Assembly: GCF_004138135.1 (NCBI RefSeq)
Contig: NZ_RYFD01000007.1
Coordinates: 1 to 64,000 of the forward strand
Length of the DNA: 64,000 bases
Reading direction: 5' to 3'
Source of the DNA: Candidatus Oscillochloris fontis
GTDB lineage: Bacteria > Chloroflexota > Chloroflexia > Chloroflexales > Chloroflexaceae
A program made the translations under genes and the position numbers. Positions 44,202-51,335 of the stretch are shown one piece after another. Numbering within the stretch: position 1 is the stretch's first letter; each line of letters begins with the position of its first letter. Below the pieces are notes generated by a model. The model was not told the DNA's origin. It did no database searches and saw only the letters and a program-made list of their open reading frames with translations.

Positions 44202-46769
44202 ATGACAGATTCTAAACCCCACAAACTCCTCTGGGTTGCTCTACTGCTCGGCCTAGGGCTACGCCTAGCCCTGTGGGGTCAATTGCCGCGCCTGGGGCTG
44301 ATCGGCGATGAGGCCGAGTACCTCGCCGCCGCTGATTGGCTGGCCCACGGGCGCGGCTTTGCGTGGCACCTGCACTACCTGTGGACACGCGCGCCACTCT
44401 ACCCGCTCTTCCTGGCGGCGCACCTCGCGCTCTTTGGCAACTCGCTCACCCCGATCTTCCTCAGTCAGATTGGGTTGAGCCTGCTCAATATCGGGCTGAT
44501 CTATGCCCTGGGGCGGCTGGTTCTCATACGCATTCGGTTAAGGAGGGTATCTTCCTCGGTAGTACGCCATAGCAACCGCAGAGGATACAGAGGTACGCAG
44601 AGGGATGGGTTTCGCGCTACCTGTGGTTCTCCCTCTGCGTTCCTCTGCGTCCTCTGCGGTCAAAAACCGGGGCACAAGAGGATGCGTAACCGAATGCCAA
44701 TGCGGCTGGTTCTCCCCACCAACGCCCAGCGCTATGCTCCCGGCAGCGCCGCGATCCTCGGCGCGATCTACCTGCCCTTCGCCACCTATCCGCAACTCAT
44801 CCTCAGTGAAACCCTCTTCACCAGCCTTTTGCTGGGCAGCCTCGTGGCGCTGGCGCGCTGGGCGGACATTCATGGTTTAACGCAAAGACGCAAAGACGCA
44901 AAGCCTGCAACAAAACCTTTGCGTCTTCGCGCCTTTGCGTCAATAGAGCGTGACACCTGGTTAATCATCGCGGGGCTACTCCTCGGTCTAGCCACGCTCA
45001 CCCGTGGCCTCACCTTGGGCTTCGTGCCACTGGTGCTGATCTGGGTTGGGCTACAGGCCAAGCGCCAGTGGCTCAGTGCGGTGGCGATCTTGGGCGTTAC
45101 CTTCACCCTCATCCTGGCTCCGTGGAGCCTCTACGCCAGCCGCACCTACGGCGGTATGGTGCTGGTGGACACCACTGGCGCGTTCAACCTGGCGCTGGGG
45201 GCGCGTACCGCTTATGATGGCGGGCGCAGTGATGCGCCGCTGCGTAACTTCATCTTGGCGCTGCTCGAACCGACATTGAGCCAGGAGCAGCGCACCGCGC
45301 TGGTTGCCGATCAGCGCAACGGGGCGTGTCTCTACGCGGCGGGCGATGCGCGGCTGTTGGCGGCGCTGGAAAGCCCAGTAGACCAGATCACCCAGGCTGA
45401 GCGCCAAGCCCTGCTGAATGCCGAGGCGTTCTGTCTGCTGCGCCAAGCCCCGTTGGCCTTCGTACAGAAGAGCCTGATCGAACTGGCCGACCTCTTTCAG
45501 ATCAACTATACCGGCGACGAGCGGCTGAGTAAGGGCTTTGCACTGGGTCGCCTGCCGCCTTGGTACAGTCTGGCCCTCTTTCTGCTCGATGACACGCTCT
45601 ATGTGCTCAGCCTGCCGCTGGCGGTGCTGGGCTGGGGCTGGCTGCGCCGCCAAGCCCCCCAGCAGACCGCGATCACCCTGGTTGGCCTGTGGCTGCTCTA
45701 CAACCTCGCTACCGCGCCGCTGCTCTTTGCGATCAACCGTTTTCGCGTCCCGCTCATGCCGCTGGTGGTGTTGCTGGCCGCCTACGCCCTAACCACGCTC
45801 TTCAGCCGGGTGCGCCGTGTACCGTCGGGCTACACCCGCGCCTGTGCTGCCCTCGCCCTCCTGCTGGGCCTGATCGCCACCGCGCCCTACGCCTACCTCG
45901 AACCCCGCGCAGCGGACGCGGCCTCGCGTTGGGCCTCGTACCTGGGGCCATACCCATCGAGCCTGGAGAATACGCGCATCGCCCTGCGCACCCGCCCCGC
46001 CTACCTGGCCGAGCAGCGGCTAGCCAGCGCGTTGGGCAGCGGCGATGTGGTAGCGGCTGCGGCAGCCCTGAATGACCCCGCCCTCCCGGCGTATGCGGTG
46101 GGTGTGGGCGCACCGTTGCTGGCCGGGTTGCAGGGCGATCCGGCTGGCGGGATGGATCGGCTGGCGCAGGGGCCAGAGCAGCCCTTAGAGGGTTGGCAGC
46201 GCAGCCTGATCGCGGGTCAACTCTTCCGCCAGATGGGCGACTTAGAGGCGGCGCGGCGCGAGTTTGGCCCAGCCCATGTGGATGACCAGAACCCGGTGGC
46301 GTGGGCATGGCAGTGGCTCGCCCCGCCCCCCACTAACCGCATTGATCTGGCCAGCGATAACGATCTGGGCTATATCCACGGCTTCTACCTGGGGCGCTAC
46401 GATCCCGACCTGGATGCCACTGTGCGTTGGGCGAGTGGCGACGCCGCGCTGCGCTTCCCCCGCGCTGCCAGCGGGCAACCCCAGCAACTCTGTCTGAGCA
46501 TCAGCGGCCTGGGTTGGCCCAGCGACATGGCGCTGCCCAGCGTGCAGGTTCGGGTTGGAACGACCAGCCTGGGCCAGATCGCGCTCAGCCGCGAGCTACG
46601 GAGCGAATGTCTGGCGCTGCCCGCCCAACCCGCCGGGAGTGACCTGATCGTCACGCTACACGCGGCCACCTTCGTCCCCGATGCGCTCGATCTGGTGCGC
46701 CAACAGGGGCCGCAGGTGGGTCAGTTGCGGCGTTTGGCCTACCAGTTAGACTGGGCGGAGGTGCGTTAG
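44202..46769 (+). CDS. GT-C type membrane glycosyltransferase 3, with in-frame PE-B and PE-A
   Basis: An 855-residue protein. The first loop after helix 1 holds the GT39-like acidic motif (GLIGDEAEYLAAADWLAHGRGF). About a dozen membrane helices are followed by a ~300-residue soluble C-terminus. PE-B (44523-44701) interrupts IYALGRLVL and PE-A (~44870-44950) interrupts a later loop (IHGLTQRRKDAKPATKPLRL). Deleting the PE-B unit reads RLVLPTNAQRYAPG with no other change. ATG 44202 is preferred to TTG 44136 because the latter translates a PE-A fragment. Confidence 0.74.
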   Translation: MTDSKPHKLLWVALLLGLGLRLALWGQLPRLGLIGDEAEYLAAADWLAHGRGFAWHLHYLWTRAPLYPLFLAAHLALFGNSLTPIFLSQIGLSLLNIGLIYALGRLVLIRIRLRRVSSSVVRHSNRRGYRGTQRDGFRATCGSPSAFLCVLCGQKPGHKRMRNRMPMRLVLPTNAQRYAPGSAAILGAIYLPFATYPQLILSETLFTSLLLGSLVALARWADIHGLTQRRKDAKPATKPLRLRAFASIERDTWLIIAGLLLGLATLTRGLTLGFVPLVLIWVGLQAKRQWLSAVAILGVTFTLILAPWSLYASRTYGGMVLVDTTGAFNLALGARTAYDGGRSDAPLRNFILALLEPTLSQEQRTALVADQRNGACLYAAGDARLLAALESPVDQITQAERQALLNAEAFCLLRQAPLAFVQKSLIELADLFQINYTGDERLSKGFALGRLPPWYSLALFLLDDTLYVLSLPLAVLGWGWLRRQAPQQTAITLVGLWLLYNLATAPLLFAINRFRVPLMPLVVLLAAYALTTLFSRVRRVPSGYTRACAALALLLGLIATAPYAYLEPRAADAASRWASYLGPYPSSLENTRIALRTRPAYLAEQRLASALGSGDVVAAAAALNDPALPAYAVGVGAPLLAGLQGDPAGGMDRLAQGPEQPLEGWQRSLIAGQLFRQMGDLEAARREFGPAHVDDQNPVAWAWQWLAPPPTNRIDLASDNDLGYIHGFYLGRYDPDLDATVRWASGDAALRFPRAASGQPQQLCLSISGLGWPSDMALPSVQVRVGTTSLGQIALSRELRSECLALPAQPAGSDLIVTLHAATFVPDALDLVRQQGPQVGQLRRLAYQLDWAEVR
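44523..44701 (+). repeat. PE-B inside GT-C3, flanked by a direct repeat
   Basis: GCATTCGGTTA (44530-44540) and its exact complement TAACCGAATGC (44687-44697) bound a 168-bp unit with the long CCGCAGAGG/CCTCTGCGG hairpin. GCGGCTGGTT occurs immediately on both sides (44513-44522 and 44702-44711); the copies stay identical three bases further (CTC). The repeat-to-repeat distance is 189 bp, a multiple of three. Confidence 0.88.
44870..44950 (+). repeat. PE-A inside GT-C3
   Basis: TTTAACGCAAAGACGCAAAG and CTTTGCGTCTTCGCGCC with CTTTGCGTCAATAGAG form the PE-A hairpin. It lacks the GTGTGAAC termini, so the boundaries are approximate. The translated segment is polar and basic, unlike the surrounding membrane protein. 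Confidence 0.72.
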
Positions 46770-49069
46770 TGGCAAGATCACACAAAACATGGCCGCTCCT
46801 GGTGATCATCCTGCTCGGCCTGGGGCTGCGCCTGCTCGCGTGGCACTGGCGCGAGTTCTACCCGCTGGGCGGCGACGAACACGAGTATCTGGATCAGGCC
46901 ATTCGGCTGCTACGCGACCATGAATATGTCGAGTTGCGGCTGATGCGTCCGCCACTCTACCCGCTCTTCCTGGCCGGATGGATCTACCTGATCGACTCGC
47001 TCGTCCAGAACCTGCGCCTCGTCCAAGCAATCATCAGTGCCGCGACCATCCCGTTGGTCTACCTGCTCACCCACGAAGTTGCGCAACAGAACGGCCACGC
47101 CCCGCGCCGCCCGGCACTGATCGCGGCGCTGCTGACTGCGCTCAGCTACACGCTGGCCGCCAACGCCACCGAGTTGCTCACCGAGGCACTCTTTCTCTTT
47201 GGGCTAAGCGCAGTCTTCTGGTTGGTGCTGCGCGCCGCCCGCACCGGCAGCGCCCGCCTCGCCGGGGCCGCCGGGCTAATCATCGGGGCGCTCTGTCTGG
47301 TGCGTTCGGTAGCGTTGCCGCTCCTGCCGCTCGGCACAGTCTGGTTGGTTTTGGCGGCGCTGAATCCCCCCCTCTCCCGCGTGCGGGAGAGGGGGGCTAG
47401 GGGGGTGAGGGCCATCCTCATACGCATTCGGTTAAGGAAGGTATCATCCTCGGTAGTACGCCCTATCAACCGCAGAGGATACAGAGGTACGCAGAGGGAT
47501 GGGTTTCGCGCTCCTTGTGGTTCTTCCTCTGCGTTCCTCTGCGTCCTCTGCGGTCAAAAACCGGGGCACAAGAGGATGTGTAACCGAATGCCTATGAGGG
47601 CCATGACTCCCGCCCTCACCCTGGCCCTCGCCTGCTGTCTGGTACTTCTTCCTTGGAGCACCCGCAACTACCTGACCTACGGCGGCCTCATCCTGATTGA
47701 CACCACCGGGGCCGAAAACCTGTGGCTCGATAACGATCCGGCTGGGCGCGAGGCGGTCAAGGCGCAGCTCTACGCCATGGGCGAAGACCGACTGGCGCGG
47801 CAACAGATCGCAACCCAACGCGGCATGGCGGTCATTCAGGCCGATCCGGGGCGCTTCCTACACAAAGCCGGGGGCGAACTGAAGAAACTCTTTGCCCTGG
47901 AGTTCAGCGACGACATGCTGGCCCGTCCGGCGATCTGGATACGCCCGGCGGAGGTCTGGGCACGCCTAGTGTTGGGCGATGGCCTCTGGTTGCTTATTCT
48001 GCTCGCCGGGGTGATCGGCATGGGCCAACACACAGCCCAAGGCGAGAAACCGCGTTCAGTGTGGGCATGGTTCCTACACACCTTTAGCCAACCGCGCTGG
48101 CTGCTGCTACCCTGGGTACTCTATGTCACCCTCACCACCCTGATCTTCCATGTCGAACTACGCTACCGCCTACCACTCTACCCGGCGCTGCTCGCCTACA
48201 GTGGGCTAATGCTGACCAGCCGCCAACGCCCGGCTTGGCCGGGGCTACTCGCCGCACTCTTCTGCCTCAGCATCACGCTCCTGCACGCCAACTACCCCGC
48301 ACTGGCGTGGCAACTGGCCAACAAACACTTCCACCTCGCCCGTGCCGAAGCCGCGCTGAGCCGGGGTGACGCAGATTCCGCCGAACGCGCCACTGAGGCT
48401 GCGTTGGAATGGGACAGCGACTCGGCACTGGCGCAGGTCGCCCTGGCCCGTGCCGCGCTTGCACGCGGGGAGAACCAAACCGCCCTGGCGTACCTTAACG
48501 CCGCGATCAAGTTGCTACCCGCGCACCCCTACGCGCACCTACTACGCGGCGATCTGCTGCGCCTTCAGGGTGAGACCAAGGCCGCCCGGCAGGATCTTGA
48601 TTACGAGAGTAGTGCCTTAGAAGATCTGCAAACCTGGGCATGGGAACGGATGATCAGCCCACCACCCAGCGAACTTAACCTCGGCGATGGGCTAGATCTG
48701 GGCTTTATCCGTGGATTTCACCAACTCGCCACCGAGGAGACGGGCTTCCGTTGGAGCCAAGGCACGGCCTACGTGCGCCTACACGCGGCTGCCGGTGCCC
48801 AGCAGATCCAGATCCGAGCCGCCTCAGGCCGCCCGGATGGCAGCAGAACCCCACTGTGGGTCAGACTGAATGGCCAAGTGGTGGGCACAATAATGCTCAG
48901 TGCGGAGGGCGACACTTACCGCCTGAATCTACCCCAACCGATCAGCAACCCCGGCGAAGTGGTCATCATGCTGGAGTCGCACACCTTCCACCCCCGCGAC
49001 TATGATCGCGCCAGTGGTGATGGGCGCAGGCTAGGGGTGCAGATTGCTACGGTGATCCTCCATCCATAG
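46769..49069 (+). CDS. GT-C type membrane glycosyltransferase 4, with in-frame PE-G and PE-B
   Basis: A 766-residue protein. The first loop has the GT39-like acidic motif (YPLGGDEHEYLDQAIRLL). A multi-helix core is followed by TPR-like helices (LARAEAALSRGDADSAERA, LARAALARGENQTALAYL) and a beta-rich C-terminal domain. Two palindromes lie side by side at ~47366-47604: PE-G, translated as NPPLSRVRERGARG, and PE-B, translated as SSSVVRPINRRGYRGTQRD. GTG 46769 overlaps the previous stop by one base, so the two genes are coupled. Confidence 0.74.
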   Translation: MARSHKTWPLLVIILLGLGLRLLAWHWREFYPLGGDEHEYLDQAIRLLRDHEYVELRLMRPPLYPLFLAGWIYLIDSLVQNLRLVQAIISAATIPLVYLLTHEVAQQNGHAPRRPALIAALLTALSYTLAANATELLTEALFLFGLSAVFWLVLRAARTGSARLAGAAGLIIGALCLVRSVALPLLPLGTVWLVLAALNPPLSRVRERGARGVRAILIRIRLRKVSSSVVRPINRRGYRGTQRDGFRAPCGSSSAFLCVLCGQKPGHKRMCNRMPMRAMTPALTLALACCLVLLPWSTRNYLTYGGLILIDTTGAENLWLDNDPAGREAVKAQLYAMGEDRLARQQIATQRGMAVIQADPGRFLHKAGGELKKLFALEFSDDMLARPAIWIRPAEVWARLVLGDGLWLLILLAGVIGMGQHTAQGEKPRSVWAWFLHTFSQPRWLLLPWVLYVTLTTLIFHVELRYRLPLYPALLAYSGLMLTSRQRPAWPGLLAALFCLSITLLHANYPALAWQLANKHFHLARAEAALSRGDADSAERATEAALEWDSDSALAQVALARAALARGENQTALAYLNAAIKLLPAHPYAHLLRGDLLRLQGETKAARQDLDYESSALEDLQTWAWERMISPPPSELNLGDGLDLGFIRGFHQLATEETGFRWSQGTAYVRLHAAAGAQQIQIRAASGRPDGSRTPLWVRLNGQVVGTIMLSAEGDTYRLNLPQPISNPGEVVIMLESHTFHPRDYDRASGDGRRLGVQIATVILHP
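47366..47409 (+). repeat. PE-G palindrome inside GT-C4
   Basis: CCCCCCTCTCCCGC (47367-47380) and GCGGGAGAGGGGGG (47383-47396) form a 14-bp stem with a tiny loop, followed by GCTAGGGGGGTGAGGG. This CCCCTCTCCC repeat type is widespread in bacterial genomes. It is in frame and abuts the left direct repeat of PE-B. Confidence 0.8.
47416..47594 (+). repeat. PE-B inside GT-C4, flanked by a direct repeat
   Basis: GCATTCGGTTA (47424-47434) and TAACCGAATGC (47581-47591) bound a 168-bp unit, exactly the length of the GT-C3 copy. TGAGGGCCAT flanks it at 47406-47415 and 47595-47604, 189 bp apart. The nucleotide sequence is about 90 percent alike to the GT-C3 copy by eye. Confidence 0.88.
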
Positions 49070-49093
49070 CCCGTACCCCGATCATCTCACACC

Positions 49094-49130
49094 AGACAGA
49101 AAGAGCCAGCTTGGCTGGCTCTTTCTGTCT
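49094..49130 (+). terminator. Strong terminator after the glycosyltransferase block
   Basis: AGACAGAAAGAGCCAGC (49094-49110) is perfectly paired with 49114-49130 across a three-base loop. It lies 25 bases past the GT-C4 stop and separates the block from xdhC. Confidence 0.85.
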
Positions 49131-49180
49131 GCTGAGTATTTTGTGAGCTTGAGGAAATACTACACGACCCAACCAGCAGG

Positions 49181-49199
49181 TATAATAGAGGTTAGGAGG
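49181..49199 (+). promoter_or_regulatory. -10 box and ribosome binding site of the xdhC-like gene
   Basis: A perfect TATAAT (49181-49186) and a strong AGGAGG (49194-49199) lie before ATG 49205. The leader would be very short. A TTGAGG at 49149 is too far away to be a standard -35. Confidence 0.5.
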
Positions 49200-49204
49200 T
49201 TGGT

Positions 49205-50224
49205 ATGCAGGAGTTGATTCCCCACATTGACGACTGGCTGGCACGCGGCGAAGCGATTGCCTCGGCAACGGTCGTGCGTACCATGGGTTCCTCACCCCGC
49301 CCGGTGGGAGCCAAACTGATCGTCTCCTCCGCTCAATCTCTGGCCGGATCAGTGAGTGGTGGGTGCGTCGAGGGCGCAGTGATCGAGGCATGCCAGACAT
49401 CTCTCGTCAACGATCAACCACGCCTGCTCCATATCGGAGTTGCCGATGAAGATGCCTGGGCACTTGGCTTGGCCTGTGGTGGCGAGATAGATATTCTTGT
49501 TGAACCACTCACCCACTATGCGGCGATCCGCCACGCCCTCACGACCGAATACCCCATCGCAACGGCAACCCGCATCACCGGCCCACACCTTGGCCGCAAA
49601 CTGCTCATCACCCCCGCTGGAATCGCCCACGGAAATCTCGGTGATCCCACGTTGGAACAACGGGTCAGCCGCGATGCCCAGACGCTCCTCACCCACGCGA
49701 TCACCAAGGTAGTTGAGTACCCCGATCTGGCGTGCAGCTTCCTGATCGAAAGTTTTGCACCTGCGCCACGCCTCTTTCTGATCGGTGCCGTCCATATCGC
49801 TATCAGCCTCGACACTCTGGCACAGGTACTCGGCTTCCATACCGTGATCGTTGATCCCCGCGCCAGCTTCGCCAACCGCGAACGCTTCCCCCACGCCCAT
49901 GAACTCCTCGTCGCGTGGCCCGATGAGGTGCTGCCCGGTCGCCTCGATGCGCGGAGTTGTCTGGCAGTGCTTACTCATGACCCCAAACTCGACGATCCCG
50001 CACTCCGCGTGGCCTTGGACTCACCCGCACGCTATATCGGTGCATTGGGGAGTAACAAGACCCATACCAAACGCCTCGCCCGCTTGCGCCAAGAAGGCTT
50101 CACCGAAGACCAACTCGCCCGTATCTATGCCCCAATTGGCATGCCTCTTGGTGGTAAGCGCCCCGAAGAGATCGCCCTCAGCATCTTAGCTCAGATCGTG
50201 AAAGTGCAACAAGAAAGGTGTTGA
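49205..50224 (+). CDS. XdhC/CoxF-family molybdenum-cofactor maturation protein
   Basis: A 339-residue protein with an N-terminal XdhC/CoxI domain (ATVVRTMGSSPRPVGAKLIV, SGGCVEGAVIEAC, ACGGEIDILVEPL) and a C-terminal Rossmann-like XdhC domain (LFLIGAVHIAISLDTLAQVLGF, then ARYIGALGSNKTHTKRLARL). The family binds Mo cofactor and sulfurates or inserts it into xanthine dehydrogenase or CO dehydrogenase-type enzymes. No such enzyme is in the window, though moaC is 1.1 kb away. The usual GxG of the Rossmann turn is GAV here. Confidence 0.88.
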   Translation: MQELIPHIDDWLARGEAIASATVVRTMGSSPRPVGAKLIVSSAQSLAGSVSGGCVEGAVIEACQTSLVNDQPRLLHIGVADEDAWALGLACGGEIDILVEPLTHYAAIRHALTTEYPIATATRITGPHLGRKLLITPAGIAHGNLGDPTLEQRVSRDAQTLLTHAITKVVEYPDLACSFLIESFAPAPRLFLIGAVHIAISLDTLAQVLGFHTVIVDPRASFANRERFPHAHELLVAWPDEVLPGRLDARSCLAVLTHDPKLDDPALRVALDSPARYIGALGSNKTHTKRLARLRQEGFTEDQLARIYAPIGMPLGGKRPEEIALSILAQIVKVQQERC

Positions 50225-50229
50225 CCGCC

Positions 50230-50481
50230 ATGAATAAGCAACTTGCAACATGGCTCTACGAAGGAGCCCTTGCGCTCAGCCAAGGCGATAAAGACCGCGC
50301 CCGCGACTTGTTGCTGCGCGTGGTCAGTGAGGACGAAGGCATCCCCGAAGCATGGCTCTGGCTCAGCGGTGCGGTTGATGATCCCGAAGACCAGCGTACC
50401 GCCCTTGAGAATGTCCTCGCCCTTGACCCCAACAATACCCACGCGCGCTATGGCTTGGCAGTACTCGACAATCAGGTTTAG
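50230..50481 (+). CDS. Small TPR-like protein downstream of xdhC
   Basis: An 83-residue helical protein that fits two TPR units (ATWLYEGALALSQGDKDRARDLLLRVV, AWLWLSGAVDDPEDQRTALENVLALDP). It starts five bases after the xdhC stop with GAAAGGTG upstream, so probably the same transcript. Proteins with this AWLWLSGAV motif are common in Chloroflexi as stand-alone or fused repeat modules; function unknown. Its end overlaps the convergent gene at 50478 by four bases. Confidence 0.72.
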   Translation: MNKQLATWLYEGALALSQGDKDRARDLLLRVVSEDEGIPEAWLWLSGAVDDPEDQRTALENVLALDPNNTHARYGLAVLDNQV

Positions 50482-50783
50482 GTCTGGCCCTTGCGCCGCT
50501 GCGGCTTAGATACGCTTGATGGCGGGGGGCTTGCAGCAGGTAGCGGCACCTCCGCTGAGGCATCCTCACGATCCAACCCAACCCATACGGTGTTGCGGTG
50601 TACGGTTGTCATACCCCGTACCTCAATTCCCGCTACTTCGATCACCTCCGCCTCATTCACCAGTACCAGCGTCGGTGCGGTCTTCGGGAAACGGTTGCGA
50701 TACGCCCCGATGGCATCCTCGATCTTGTGCGCTACGGTGAGTTTGGGGTTGTCGTCATACCACATGAGAAATGGTGGACTCAT
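50478..50783 (-). CDS. Orphan protein behind an SOS-box-like promoter
   Basis: A 101-residue protein I do not recognise. Residues ~7-75 look like a small alpha/beta domain (MWYDDNPKLTVAHKIEDAIG, RFPKTAPTLVLVNEAEV, GMTTVHRNTVWVGLD). A Pro/Ser/basic low-complexity tail ends it (PPPSSVSKPQRRKGQT). RBS GGGGCAGG precedes ATG 50783. The promoter upstream is close to consensus and carries a GAAC-N4-GTTC palindrome. Damage-inducible expression is therefore a reasonable guess, with function unknown. Confidence 0.65.
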   Translation of the reverse strand: MSPPFLMWYDDNPKLTVAHKIEDAIGAYRNRFPKTAPTLVLVNEAEVIEVAGIEVRGMTTVHRNTVWVGLDREDASAEVPLPAASPPPSSVSKPQRRKGQT

Positions 50784-50821
50784 AACCTGCCCCTTCGATA
50801 CTATTCAACGGATGTTTATAC

Positions 50822-50850
50822 AGTATAAAAGAACGTTTGTTCAGTGTCAA
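50822..50850 (-). promoter_or_regulatory. Consensus promoter with an embedded SOS-box-like operator
   Basis: Minus-strand TTGACA (50850-50845), 17-base spacer, TATACT (50827-50822). The spacer contains GAACAAACGTTC (50842-50831), an exact fit to the Gram-positive LexA box core GAAC-N4-GTTC, positioned where a bound repressor would block polymerase. The transcript start would be about 30-35 bases before ATG 50783. Confidence 0.7.
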
Positions 50851-50943
50851 GTCACCTCCGGTGGGGGTGCGGGGCGGCTACGCCGCCCCCGAAGATCTTT
50901 TTTGGTGTTGTTTGGCGGCTACGCCGCCAAACAACTTCGTGGA
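50849..50943. repeat. PE-F composite element
   Basis: AGTCACCTCCGGTGGGGGTG (shared with 1131-1150), a hairpin GGGGCGGC-TAC-GCCGCCCC, the module CGAAGATCTTTTTT, and a second hairpin TTGTTTGGCGGCTACGCCGCCAAACAA. The arms differ between the two hairpins while the GGCTACGCC centre is constant. It lies between divergent genes. Confidence 0.72.
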
Positions 50944-51011
50944 TCTAGCCCAGTCGCTCACCAACCTATGCTATCCTAAACCCAAACATTGTTCATGGGA
51001 TGGGGTAGCAC

Positions 51012-51332
51012 ATGAAACCAGGAAAATCAGAAACGGATCACTATACACAATTACGTCAACAGTACCAGGAGCAACTGAGCCGCTATAAGAGTGCCAACGC
51101 CGAACTCGCCGATGTCTCCTGGACACTCGCCGAGTTGGAGCAGCAGATCGCCAATCTGGCAGAGGACTATGAACGCAGCAACGATGAACGCATCGCCCAC
51201 CGCCTGCGCGATCTGCGCCGTTGGCGCGATGTGCTCGAAGAGACGGTGCTGCGCAATATGTACCGTACCGATGCGATCTCGGCTGAAGTGGCCCAATTGC
51301 GCCAGGCACTTGAAGCCGATTCCCCAAACTAG
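51012..51332 (+). CDS. Small coiled-coil protein
   Basis: A 106-residue, highly charged helical protein (YTQLRQQYQEQLSRYKSANAEL, WTLAELEQQIANLAEDYERS, RLRDLRRWRDVLEETVLRNM) with heptad-like spacing. No membrane segment or domain is recognised. RBS GGGATGGGG precedes ATG 51012. It is convergent with moaC, three bases apart. Function unknown. Confidence 0.68.
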   Translation: MKPGKSETDHYTQLRQQYQEQLSRYKSANAELADVSWTLAELEQQIANLAEDYERSNDERIAHRLRDLRRWRDVLEETVLRNMYRTDAISAEVAQLRQALEADSPN

Positions 51333-51335
51333 ATG

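Noticed and set aside
42270-47604. Sequencing or assembly artefact as the cause of the in-gene repeats
   Set aside because: Three copies differ in sequence and two have different flanking direct repeats, all in frame, which an assembly collapse would not produce. Long-read confirmation would still be useful.
50491-50979. A 162-codon plus-strand frame
   Set aside because: It is antisense to the 101-residue gene, reads through PE-F, and has no RBS or domain.
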